This document shows, in pieces, positions 18,020-24,958 of a DNA stretch of 27,666 nt. The translations under genes were made by a program, and so were the position numbers. Each line of letters opens with the position of its first letter. The first letter of the stretch is position 1. The notes below the pieces were generated by a model that saw only the letters and a list, made by a program, of their open reading frames with translations, was not told the DNA's origin and did no database searches. Source of the stretch: an uncultured Prevotella sp. (lineage in GTDB: Bacteria > Bacteroidota > Bacteroidia > Bacteroidales > Bacteroidaceae); assembly GCA_900550365.1 (NCBI GenBank), contig URRR01000033.1:1-27666 (forward strand), written 5' to 3'.

Positions 18020-19837
18020 TTACATACTCTTGACAAATTTCATTGAGTTACGATAACCATCCGTATCTGTCACCCAGATGATATATACACCGTTTGGCAA
18101 AAAACTAATATCGACCATATTATCACCTGACATCACTTTTGTCATCAGGCGACATGCACCGGCTTCGTCAAAAATGTGCATTCGGCATATATCAGCATCA
18201 CTCGTTACCTTTACGGTTTGTCCTTCAACATGTATACTAAACTTAACCGCATGCTCTGTACGTATTGATGTCGGTGTACTAAACTGTCCGTTGATTTCTT
18301 CACCCATTATACTTGCTAAATATTTTTCAAGTGCAGTGTATCCTTCAGCATTAATATTATTGCCATCTGACGGATTAGAAGGATCAAAGCCATTGTCTTT
18401 TTCCCATTCATCCGGCATGCCATCACCATCAGAATCCCAATCTTCAGGACGTAATTGACTTTCAGGAGCATCCGGAAACACAGAAAAGCCATTATCTTGC
18501 TTCACCATCTCCGCATCTGTCTGGTCATCAATTATTCCGTATTTACCACCATCACTCCAACTACCTCCATAAGTAGCCGTGCCGTCAGTAGCCTCTCGGA
18601 ATACACGTTTTTCAATAGCATCGCGCACAATACAACCTGCTTTAGCTAATACTGTACGATAAGCCTCTTCAGCACTTTCAAGCTTATCTTTCATTGTATA
18701 TACACTCCAATCAAACTTGTATTCAGGATAAAATTTCTGTGGAATTAGAAACTGATCTGCAAACTTAATTTTGGAAGCATCACCATCTACAACAACTCCT
18801 TTCAGATTATCTGCTGTTAACTCATCATTGCCTTCCATTACATTACCACTGAGATACCATTCTGAAACATATATGCCGGCTGTCGGCCGCATGAAATTAT
18901 GCTTGCCTGATGAGTTTCCTCTTATTGTAGCAGGACCCGGCTTCCAATAATTATTAACAAAATTTACCTGATGACCTTGGTAACGTGGGGATTTAGAACT
19001 GTTTTCACCACCATAACAAGCATTCACTTTTCCCCAATTATAATTGACATTATTTACGAACTCATTGTAAACAATATAATCATCATCCCTCGCACCTTGA
19101 AATCTCGGGCTACGAGAATAATTATGGGCCAGAAGATTATGATGGAACGTAGTCTGCGAACCACCCCACTGACAACCGAAACCACGCGCACCACCTTTAT
19201 GATGTCCTGCATCATACAAACCCTCATGTAACGTACAATATTGGAAAGTAGTAAAATGCGAGCACTGATTATTGACGATTTCCTCCGCCGACCAACTAAA
19301 CGTACAATGATCAAAAATAACATTAGTTGTATTCTCAGCACACAAAGCCTGATCCACTACATCTGCACCCTTAACAAGATCCGTTCCATCCCATCCATGA
19401 GAACCTGTACGAAACCTCATATTACGCACTATGATATTCTGCGCTCCATTTATACTGAACATCCTCGGATATAACGTTATACCCTCACCCGGTGCAGTTT
19501 GCCCAGCTATTGTCAGACCTTCAGTACGTGTTACACGAAGAATGTCTTTAAGGATTATCCATCCCGACACATTAAAAACTACCGTTAAAGGCTCACCTGG
19601 ATATTGCTGTAACGCCCAACGTAAAGATCCTTCGGACGGATTTACAGGATCATCTTCCAAATTTGTTACGGTAACAACTCGACCACCGCGCCCTCCAGTC
19701 GTAAATTTTCCGAACCCTTCAGCCGTCGGGAAAGCAGGAATATTCTGTGTTGCTGTAGGATAATCATAGTCTTCTGCATAAGAATCGGTTCCCATCATCA
19801 GAAAAAACGAACAGAATATTAGGAAATAAAACTTCAT
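18020..19837 (-). CDS. Pectate lyase (polysaccharide lyase family 1 type), secreted, with T9SS-type tail
   Basis: The protein has 605 residues, with a signal peptide at about 1-21. The beta-helix begins AFPTAEGFGKFTTGGRGG and continues with EGSLRWAL, GLTIAGQTAPGEGI, IIVRNMRFRTG and NVIFDHCTFSWSAEE, the landmarks of PL1-like bacterial pectate lyases. NYSRSPRFQG (about 239-248) carries the conserved arginine region. The enzyme would cleave de-esterified homogalacturonan by calcium-dependent beta-elimination. DWDSDGDGMPDEWEKDNGFD (467-486) is a thrombospondin-3-like calcium-binding linker. The tail (about 535-605) with LPNGVYIIWV fits T9SS sorting. It is the first gene of the pectin locus and is preceded by a long AT-rich gap, so the main promoter is likely upstream of it. 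Confidence 0.93.
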   Translation of the reverse strand: MKFYFLIFCSFFLMMGTDSYAEDYDYPTATQNIPAFPTAEGFGKFTTGGRGGRVVTVTNLEDDPVNPSEGSLRWALQQYPGEPLTVVFNVSGWIILKDILRVTRTEGLTIAGQTAPGEGITLYPRMFSINGAQNIIVRNMRFRTGSHGWDGTDLVKGADVVDQALCAENTTNVIFDHCTFSWSAEEIVNNQCSHFTTFQYCTLHEGLYDAGHHKGGARGFGCQWGGSQTTFHHNLLAHNYSRSPRFQGARDDDYIVYNEFVNNVNYNWGKVNACYGGENSSKSPRYQGHQVNFVNNYWKPGPATIRGNSSGKHNFMRPTAGIYVSEWYLSGNVMEGNDELTADNLKGVVVDGDASKIKFADQFLIPQKFYPEYKFDWSVYTMKDKLESAEEAYRTVLAKAGCIVRDAIEKRVFREATDGTATYGGSWSDGGKYGIIDDQTDAEMVKQDNGFSVFPDAPESQLRPEDWDSDGDGMPDEWEKDNGFDPSNPSDGNNINAEGYTALEKYLASIMGEEINGQFSTPTSIRTEHAVKFSIHVEGQTVKVTSDADICRMHIFDEAGACRLMTKVMSGDNMVDISFLPNGVYIIWVTDTDGYRNSMKFVKSM

Positions 19838-19967
19838 GATTATTATTTTTTGTAAGTTAAACTTTAGTTACACTTTTTTCGTTTATTATGACATTTAATG
19901 ATTAATACATCTTTTGCACAATTACAAATTACGTAACTATAATAACAGGTTCATCTAATTCTTAAGG

Positions 19968-20019
19968 TCTATTAATCACATGAAATTAAATTGGCATTCA
20001 AGATCTATAAATCACATGA
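19968..20019. repeat. Pair of 16-base direct repeats, possible operator of the pectin locus
   Basis: TCTATTAATCACATGA (19968-19983) and TCTATAAATCACATGA (20004-20019) differ by one base and are 36 bp apart start to start. They lie 130-180 bp before the pectate lyase start. Pairs of direct repeats are common targets of dimeric activators; the link to this locus is inferred. Confidence 0.5.
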
Positions 20020-20037
20020 TTTTTATAATTTTTCATG

Positions 20038-20049
20038 ATCAATATTGAT
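20038..20049. repeat. 12-base perfect palindrome ATCAATATTGAT
   Basis: The self-complementary 12-mer sits just beyond the direct repeats in the same spacer and could be a binding site. In such AT-rich DNA a palindrome of this size may also be chance. Confidence 0.3.
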
Positions 20050-20201
20050 TATATCACTCTTGATAATTAACGAATGCAATCCTATATCTACCAATTATGG
20101 ATGAAGACTATGATTTCATCAACGTCTTCATTAGCTACGTCTTTCTTTTTTGCGTAAAAAACATTGTTTTTTGACAAAAACAACTTTTGAAGTAAAAAAG
20201 A

Positions 20202-20233
20202 CTTGCACAAATGAAAAATATACATTATATTTG
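20202..20233 (+). promoter_or_regulatory. Promoter-like site directed away from the pectin locus
   Basis: CTTG at 20202-20205 (one mismatch to TTTG) and TATATTTG at 20226-20233 (exact TAnnTTTG) are 20 bases apart. A transcript would start near 20240, at a 14-codon reading frame (20238-20282), and would reach the hairpin at 20500-20546 after about 300 nt without passing a credible gene. Confidence 0.45.
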
Positions 20234-20499
20234 CAATATGAAATTTGCCTTAAATAAACAATTATTAGTTTTAAAATATTAACAAAACGACAAATAATAA
20301 GATAATCTTTAACAATCAAATTAAATTACATATTAATATAATTATCAAACGGCATCAGTCATTTATAACTCTACCATAATAACATAACTAAAAAATAAAT
20401 GATTTGAAATACCATAATGAACATTTGAAAATGTAACAAAATGTCATATTTAATTACATTTATGTAACTAAACACAATTTTTAGTTTCACAGAAAGATA

Positions 20500-20546
20500 T
20501 ATAACCAAAAGAATCCGGTCTTTTTGACCGGATTCTTTTGGTTATA
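20500..20546. terminator. Perfect 21-bp hairpin, probable terminator after tcdA
   Basis: Bases 20500-20520 pair perfectly with 20526-20546 around a TTTTT loop; the inner arm is AAAAGAATCCGGTC. It is 128 bp beyond the tcdA stop on the leftward strand and separates tcdA from the pectin locus. A T-rich stretch (20553-20565) follows on the plus strand, so it could end rightward transcripts too. Confidence 0.75.
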
Positions 20547-20673
20547 CAATAAATTTTTCTTTTCTTGTTGTATCTCAAATTTGTGTTATCTAATAAATAA
20601 TTATCTACATCGTTTTGTTTATCCTTATGGAATATACAAATCACAACGCATATAATGCGGTCGCAGGGATGCG

Positions 20674-21384
20674 TCAGTCGGTGCGTTTTACGATGTCCTC
20701 GATAACGAGACCGGCCAGTGTGAAGCCGAATACGGCGGTGATATGGGCAAGCGAGCCGTTGGCACGAGGCTCATCGGACGTGCCGGCGTTATCGAGCAGT
20801 TCATCGCTGTACACGCACTTGAACTTACGTGAGGGCAGACGGCCTGACCGCTTGAACCCCTGACGCAGGGCGCGGGCGAGCGGACAGCCGGTGACTTTCC
20901 AGAACTCGGCCACCCGGATGCGCGTAGGGTCGAGCTTGCGGGCCGCTCCCATTGAGGAATACAGCCTGACACGGGCATCGCAGGCGGTATGTATCAGCAG
21001 CATCTTGTCCTGCAGACTGTCAATCGCATCTATTACGTAGTCGTAGCTGCCGATGTCAAACGAAGCAGCCGTACCGGCGTTGAATGCCTCATGGCGGGCG
21101 TCAATCTCTGCGTCGGGACTTATGTCGAGCAGGTGTTCTTTCATCGCCTCAACCTTTACCCGGCCTATTGTCTTGGCCGTGGCCATGAGCTGGCGGTTCA
21201 CGTTAGAGGGGCATACGCGGTCATGGTCTACTATGGTGATATGGCGGACGCCCGAGCGCACGAGGCCCTCGACGCACCAACTGCCTACTCCACCCACGCC
21301 GAATACAATGACGCGGGCACGGGCTATGCGGTCAGTAACATCTGTTCCGAGCAACAACTGTGTGCGAGACTGAAATGAAGACAT
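20674..21384 (-). CDS. tcdA: tRNA threonylcarbamoyladenosine dehydratase (TcdA/CsdL, ThiF-like)
   Basis: The 236-residue cytosolic E1-like enzyme is expected to cyclise N6-threonylcarbamoyladenosine at position 37 of tRNAs, using ATP. The nucleotide-binding glycine-rich motif GVGGVGSW is at 29-36. IVDHDRVCPSNVNRQ (51-65) matches the adenylation signature of ThiF/MoeB relatives. The YSSMGAARKLDPTRIRVA segment and the C-terminal LAHITAVFGFTLAGLVIEDI are typical of the TcdA subgroup rather than ThiF or MoeB. It is last in the leftward group thioesterase-dprA-dusB-tcdA. The spacer in front holds seven degenerate GNAGTTA units. Confidence 0.93.
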   Translation of the reverse strand: MSSFQSRTQLLLGTDVTDRIARARVIVFGVGGVGSWCVEGLVRSGVRHITIVDHDRVCPSNVNRQLMATAKTIGRVKVEAMKEHLLDISPDAEIDARHEAFNAGTAASFDIGSYDYVIDAIDSLQDKMLLIHTACDARVRLYSSMGAARKLDPTRIRVAEFWKVTGCPLARALRQGFKRSGRLPSRKFKCVYSDELLDNAGTSDEPRANGSLAHITAVFGFTLAGLVIEDIVKRTD

Positions 21385-21396
21385 ATTTATTTTTTA

Positions 21397-21477
21397 GGAG
21401 TTAAGAAGTTAAGGAATAAAGGAGTTAAGACAAATGTTTTCGTAGTTAAAGGGAGTTAGAAGGAGTTATGGTAGTTA
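21397..21477 (-). repeat. Seven degenerate GNAGTTA units in front of tcdA
   Basis: GNAGTTA occurs at 21397, 21405, 21421, 21442, 21452, 21462 and 21471, mostly as GGAGTTA. On the coding strand this reads TAACTNC. Spacing is 8-21 bases, with 9-10 for the last four units. The array ends 13 bp before the tcdA start codon and resembles the GAAGTTA arrays before dusB, the thioesterase and dapB, but lacks the hairpin core. Confidence 0.75.
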
Positions 21478-21529
21478 AAGTCAATAGTCTTGTGAGCTTA
21501 TCGGGCGTATCAGCCCTATTGGCCCATAT

Positions 21530-21572
21530 CCGTAAAACCTCAAAACCTAATAACCCACTAACCGTAAAACCC
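21530..21572 (+). repeat. CCGTAAAACC low-complexity repeat after dusB
   Basis: CCGTAAAACC occurs at 21530 and again at 21562, with CAAAACCTAATAACCCACTA between them. A similar stretch lies after lepB (27605-27650). It immediately precedes the dusB stop codon at 21580-21582 on the opposite strand. Confidence 0.65.
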
Positions 21573-21579
21573 TCTCAAA

Positions 21580-22560
21580 CTAACTTAACAGCTTTCTGCA
21601 TTGCTCCAGAATACCCATAAGCTCGTCAACGGTGTCGGCACGCAGCATGGCGATGCGCGTCTGGCGGAAGTTGGGAATGCCCTTGAATATGGGCGTAGCG
21701 GCGAGGTGGCGGCGTGTGTGCAGTATGCCGCGATACTCGTCGATGCGCTCCACGTTGATGCGCAGCTGCTCCTCAAGGATGTCCAGCTTGCGGTTAAAGT
21801 CAAGCGAGGGGTCGGGCTCAAGGCCGTCAAGATAGTCGCGAATCTCCTTGAACAGCCACGGATGACCGAACGTGGCGCGCCCTATCATCACGGCATCCAC
21901 GCCGTAACGCTCAAAGGCCAGCCGCGCCTCCTCAGGCGTTGTGATGTCGCCGTTGCCGATTATCGGTATATGTATGCGCGGATTTTGTTTTACCTTACCT
22001 ATCAGAGTCCAGTCAGCCTCGCCCGTGTACATCTGCGCACGGGTGCGTCCGTGTATGGTCAGAGCCTGTATGCCGCAGTCCTGCAACTGCTCGGCCAGGT
22101 CTTCGATGACGAGGTTCTGCGCGTCCCACCCCAGCCTGGTCTTCACCGTTACGGGCACCTTCACGGCGTCAACTACAGCCTTTGTTATCTTCAGCAGCAG
22201 CGGAATGTCGCGCAGCATGCCTGCTCCCGCGCCCTTTCCGGCCACCTTTTTCACCGGACAGCCGAAGTTAAGGTCAATCAGGTCGGGCCCGGCCTGCTCC
22301 ACGATGCGTGCCGCCTCAGCCATCGACTCTGCGTCACGGCCATATATCTGAATGCCCACTGGTCGTTCGTCGTCGCTTATCATGAGCTTGTCCATGGTGC
22401 TCTTTACCGAGCGCACCAGTGCTTCGGCGCTGACAAACTCTGTATAAACCATCGCCGCTCCATACCGCTTGCAGAGCCGGCGGAAGCCTATATCGGTTAC
22501 GTCTTCCATTGGTGCGAGCATCAACGGGCGCTCGCCGAACTGTATGTTGCCTATGGTCAT
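21580..22560 (-). CDS. dusB: tRNA-dihydrouridine synthase, DusB type
   Basis: The 326-residue FMN enzyme reduces specific uridines in the tRNA D-loop. LMLAPMEDVTDIGFRRLC (13-30) is the FMN-binding start of the TIM barrel. LIDLNFGCPVKKVAGKGAGAGML contains the catalytic cysteine C101. VKTRLGWD, LTIHGRTRAQMYTGEADW, IIGNGDITTPEEA and VMIGRATFGHPWLF follow in the usual order, and GAGAGML is typical of the DusB subgroup. Length is normal. The last codons and the TAG stop run into a low-complexity repeat. The 293-bp spacer in front is almost entirely repeat, so expression probably depends on readthrough from dprA or on a promoter within the repeats. Confidence 0.96.
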   Translation of the reverse strand: MTIGNIQFGERPLMLAPMEDVTDIGFRRLCKRYGAAMVYTEFVSAEALVRSVKSTMDKLMISDDERPVGIQIYGRDAESMAEAARIVEQAGPDLIDLNFGCPVKKVAGKGAGAGMLRDIPLLLKITKAVVDAVKVPVTVKTRLGWDAQNLVIEDLAEQLQDCGIQALTIHGRTRAQMYTGEADWTLIGKVKQNPRIHIPIIGNGDITTPEEARLAFERYGVDAVMIGRATFGHPWLFKEIRDYLDGLEPDPSLDFNRKLDILEEQLRINVERIDEYRGILHTRRHLAATPIFKGIPNFRQTRIAMLRADTVDELMGILEQCRKLLS

Positions 22561-22584
22561 GGTCTGTTTTTTTAGAATTTAAAG

Positions 22585-22833
22585 AAGTTAGAGAAGTTAT
22601 CACGCCCTGCGGGCGTTAGAAGTTAAAGACATTACTCTAAGAAGTTAAAGAAGTTAGAGAAGTTATCACTCGCTTCGCTCGTTAGAAGTTAAAGCCATAT
22701 GCTTTGTTACTAACAGAGCAATTCTCCTTGTCTGCTGGTCTGCTTGTATCTTGTCTACTGAACTTAGAGAAGTTATCACTCGCTTCGCTCGTTAGAAGTT
22801 AAAGCCATATGCTTTGTTACTAACAGAGCAATT
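22585..22833 (-). repeat. Composite GAAGTTA/hairpin repeat block between dprA and dusB
   Basis: The block contains two identical 70-bp copies, 22654-22723 and 22764-22833, offset by 110 bp. A third partial unit lies at 22585-22630. Each unit holds GAAGTTA-type heptamers on both sides of a 15-base core: ACTCGCTTCGCTCGT at 22668-22682 and 22778-22792, and ACGCCCTGCGGGCGT at 22602-22616. The larger units continue with AAAGCCATATGCTTTG and then TACTAACAGAGCAATT. Between the copies lies a CTCCTTGTCTGC-type stretch that also follows the copy at 24696. Confidence 0.93.
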
Positions 22834-22853
22834 GTCAACTATAAATCTGGCTG

Positions 22854-23978
22854 TCACTCTTTTATCAGATGATACACGCCGCCGGCAAGGCATTTCACCA
22901 CACCCTTCATCTCGAGCGAGAACATCATGGCGGCAAGGCTGCCTGCGGGCATGCCGAGCGTGGCGGCCAGCGTGTTAAGCTGCATGTCGTTATCTTTCTG
23001 CAAGATGTCAACGGCGCGCTGCTCGTCGGCCGTAAGCTCAGGAAAGAGCGTCCGCTCGATGCCACGCCGCCGCGCGTCGGCCATCTGCGCGTCGGTCTGC
23101 CATCTCATGGCGCTGACAAAGTCGTCTGCCGATGTTATCAGCGTGGCCTTGTTGTCACGTATCAGATTGTTGCAGCCGGCCGAGTACTCATCTGTAACGC
23201 GGCCGGGGAAGGCGAACACGTCACGGTTATAGCTCGTGGCGATGCGCGCCGTAACAAGTCCGCCGCCATGACCGGCACTCTCTACTACGACGGTAGCGTC
23301 AGCCACGCCGGCCACGATGCGGTTACGGCGCAGGAAGTTAAGCTTGTCGGCATTGGTATGAGTGAAAAATTCGGTCAGCAGTCCGCCCTGACTTATCATT
23401 GCCCGGGCCGTGTCCTTATGGCGCGGCGGATACAGATAGTCAAGTCCGTGGGCCAGCACGGCCACGGTGTCGAGCCCTGCGGCCAGAGCCTCACGGTGCG
23501 CGCAGATGTCAATGCCGTAAGCCAGTCCGCTGACGATGAGCGTGTCAGGGCACAGCTCAGCCAGCCGCTTCACGAACGAGCGCACGCAGTCTTGCCCGTA
23601 AGCGGTGCAGCGGCGCGTGCCTACAACGTTGATTACACGGCAGCGGTTAAGCTCGGCTGAGCCCTTATAAAACATCACGAGCGGAGCGTCCTCGCATCCG
23701 GCAAGGCGCTGCGGATAGCGCCCGTCACCGTTCACGAGCACCTGTATGCCGTGGCGCGAGGCGTATTCCACCTCATACTCGGCACGGCTGCGCGCCGCGC
23801 TGACATCTGCCAGCGCGCTGATTACCCGCTGCTGGCAGCCGGGCACTACGTCACGTATGTTCAGCCTGTTGTCAATCACGGCCGTGGCACTGCCCGCCGC
23901 GCGGTAAAGACTAAGGGCCACGCCGGGGCTGAAGTGCTCAACGCAGGCCAGCGTAAGTACATTTATCAGTTCAGACAT
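22854..23978 (-). CDS. dprA: DNA-processing protein DprA
   Basis: The 374-residue protein loads RecA onto incoming single-stranded DNA during natural transformation. A helical N-terminal domain is followed by the extended Rossmann fold: NVVGTRRCTAYG (117-128), VSGLAYGIDICAHREAL (149-165), GLDYLYPPRH (178-187), FLRRNRIVAGVADATVVVES (216-235) and GGGLVTARIA. About the last 70 residues (from TADEQRAVDIL) fit the C-terminal winged-helix domain. Length matches the family. It starts 76 bp after the thioesterase stop in the same direction, so the two are probably co-transcribed. Its presence does not by itself show competence. Confidence 0.96.
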   Translation of the reverse strand: MSELINVLTLACVEHFSPGVALSLYRAAGSATAVIDNRLNIRDVVPGCQQRVISALADVSAARSRAEYEVEYASRHGIQVLVNGDGRYPQRLAGCEDAPLVMFYKGSAELNRCRVINVVGTRRCTAYGQDCVRSFVKRLAELCPDTLIVSGLAYGIDICAHREALAAGLDTVAVLAHGLDYLYPPRHKDTARAMISQGGLLTEFFTHTNADKLNFLRRNRIVAGVADATVVVESAGHGGGLVTARIATSYNRDVFAFPGRVTDEYSAGCNNLIRDNKATLITSADDFVSAMRWQTDAQMADARRRGIERTLFPELTADEQRAVDILQKDNDMQLNTLAATLGMPAGSLAAMMFSLEMKGVVKCLAGGVYHLIKE

Positions 23979-24054
23979 AATCTGTCAGGAATAAGCAATG
24001 ACTAACAAGCGGCTGTCTCCGGCGGCATGCCGCACAGCCCTTTTCAGCCGGCCG

Positions 24055-24456
24055 TCAGCCGATATACTGCCTGAAGGCCTCGTCATAATCCTTGCTGTGG
24101 GCCAAGCGGCCGTCTACAAGGCATACAAGGTCTATCGTCGCCTTGAAGCACAGCTTGTTGTCCGAGGCGCGGTAGATGTCTTGCTGGAACACGTAGCGCA
24201 GGCCTTCTTTCTTAAGATTGAGGCATGAGACAAACTCGTCGTCACATCTCAGCGGCGTCTTGAACTGCAGATTCATCCTCGCCACAACAGCGTCAACGCC
24301 GCGGCGGTGCATCTCGGCAAAGCTCAGTCCGCATTTCTGCAGAAACAGGTGACGGGTATGCTCAGCGTAATGCAGATAGTTGGCATTGTTGACGATGCCT
24401 TCAATGTCGCACTCATAGTCGCGGACCATCATCCGCGTAGTGAAAATATAGTCCAT
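24055..24456 (-). CDS. Acyl-CoA thioesterase of the 4HBT/YbgC hotdog family
   Basis: The 133-residue protein carries the hotdog active-site pattern DIEGIVNNANYLHYAEHTR, with the catalytic aspartate at D17, and FKTPLRCDDEFV in the core beta-sheet. It should hydrolyse an acyl-CoA (or acyl carrier protein) thioester in the cytosol; the substrate cannot be read from sequence. The frame is open to 24495, but a perfect promoter occupies 24466-24496, so the ATG at 24456-24454 is preferred. That leaves a leader of only a few bases. It heads the leftward group with dprA, dusB and tcdA. Confidence 0.88.
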   Translation of the reverse strand: MDYIFTTRMMVRDYECDIEGIVNNANYLHYAEHTRHLFLQKCGLSFAEMHRRGVDAVVARMNLQFKTPLRCDDEFVSCLNLKKEGLRYVFQQDIYRASDNKLCFKATIDLVCLVDGRLAHSKDYDEAFRQYIG

Positions 24457-24465
24457 ATCTGGGCA

Positions 24466-24496
24466 CAAAGATAATGTAAATCGGCCGTAACGCAAA
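24466..24496 (-). promoter_or_regulatory. Bacteroidota-type promoter of the thioesterase gene
   Basis: On the minus strand, TTTG (24496-24493) and TATCTTTG (24473-24466) are separated by 19 bases; both elements match consensus exactly. The start codon begins 10 bases after the -7 element, so the mRNA is nearly leaderless. The 41-bp block 24466-24506 is 37/41 identical, in inverted orientation, to the dapB promoter at 25197-25237. Confidence 0.85.
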
Positions 24497-24537
24497 ATTT
24501 TTTACAGATTAGCAAGAGGCGTTTTTGAGAATTTATA

Positions 24538-24625
24538 GAAGTTTCTCTTAGTAGTTATAGAAGTTTCTTTTAGTAGTTATAGAAGTTTCTTTTAGTAGTT
24601 ATAGAAGTTTCTTTTAGTAGTTAAA
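24538..24625. repeat. 22-bp tandem repeat, four copies
   Basis: Four head-to-tail units of 22 bp start at 24538, 24560, 24582 and 24604. Each runs GAAGTTTCTTTTAGTAGTTA plus two bases; the first has one T-to-C change and the last ends AA instead of TA. The array sits just upstream of the thioesterase promoter and merges into the GAAGTTA hairpin repeat at 24626. Only one equivalent unit (inverted) is present before dapB. Confidence 0.93.
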
Positions 24626-24915
24626 GAAGTTATAGAAGTTATCACTCGCTTCGCTCGTTAGAAGTTAAAGCCATTACTCTAAGAAGTTATAGAAGTTAGA
24701 GAAGTTATCACTCGCTTCGCTCGTTAGAAGTTAAAGCCATATGCTTTGCTATTTGCAGGGCATATCTCCTTGTCTGCTTGTTTACTTGTCTCTTGTCTGC
24801 TAAAAAAAGAGAAGTTATTACGCCCTGCGGGCATTAAAAGTTAAAGGCATACGTCCGGACAGCGGATGAAATGCGAAAGGCCGTCTTTTGCTCTCCAAAA
24901 GGTCATCTCTTAGCG

Positions 24916-24958
24916 TGTAAAAGGCCGTCTTTTAGCGGCCAAAAGACGGCCTTTTACA
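24916..24958. repeat. 18-bp perfect inverted repeat TGTAAAAGGCCGTCTTTT
   Basis: Arms 24916-24933 and 24941-24958 pair perfectly around the loop AGCGGCC. A degenerate half-unit precedes it at about 24874-24905 (GCGAAAGGCCGTCTTTTG). The pattern resembles the element at 11711-11773 in the pectin locus. No gene runs into it from either side, because both neighbours are divergent, so it is unlikely to be a simple terminator. Confidence 0.85.

Larger units (their letters stand above)
19838..20673. other. AT-rich gene-free region upstream of the pectin locus
   Basis: This 836-bp stretch has no convincing protein gene. It contains paired direct repeats (19968-20019), a 12-base palindrome (20038-20049), a promoter-like site on the plus strand (20202-20233) and a 21-bp hairpin (20500-20546). 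The promoter of the pectin locus should lie here, but no clean TTTG/TAnnTTTG pair is visible directly upstream of 19837, which suggests activator dependence. Confidence 0.7.

Noticed and set aside
20101..20131. ATGAAGAC/GTCTTCAT inverted repeat followed by T-rich DNA as a terminator
   Set aside because: No gene is transcribed toward it from the left, and eight-base arms in AT-rich DNA are weak evidence.
20131..20319. 62-codon frame on the minus strand in the AT-rich gap
   Set aside because: The translation is low-complexity and rich in Phe, Val, Lys and Ile, with no recognisable domain, as expected by chance in AT-rich DNA.
21601..22575. 324-codon plus-strand frame opposite dusB
   Set aside because: It mirrors the dusB codon pattern and its translation lacks any recognisable motif.
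24538..24833. Possible CRISPR array in the repeat-rich spacer
   Set aside because: The 22-bp units are directly adjacent with no spacers, and the longer repeats are separated by related rather than unique sequence. No cas gene is nearby.
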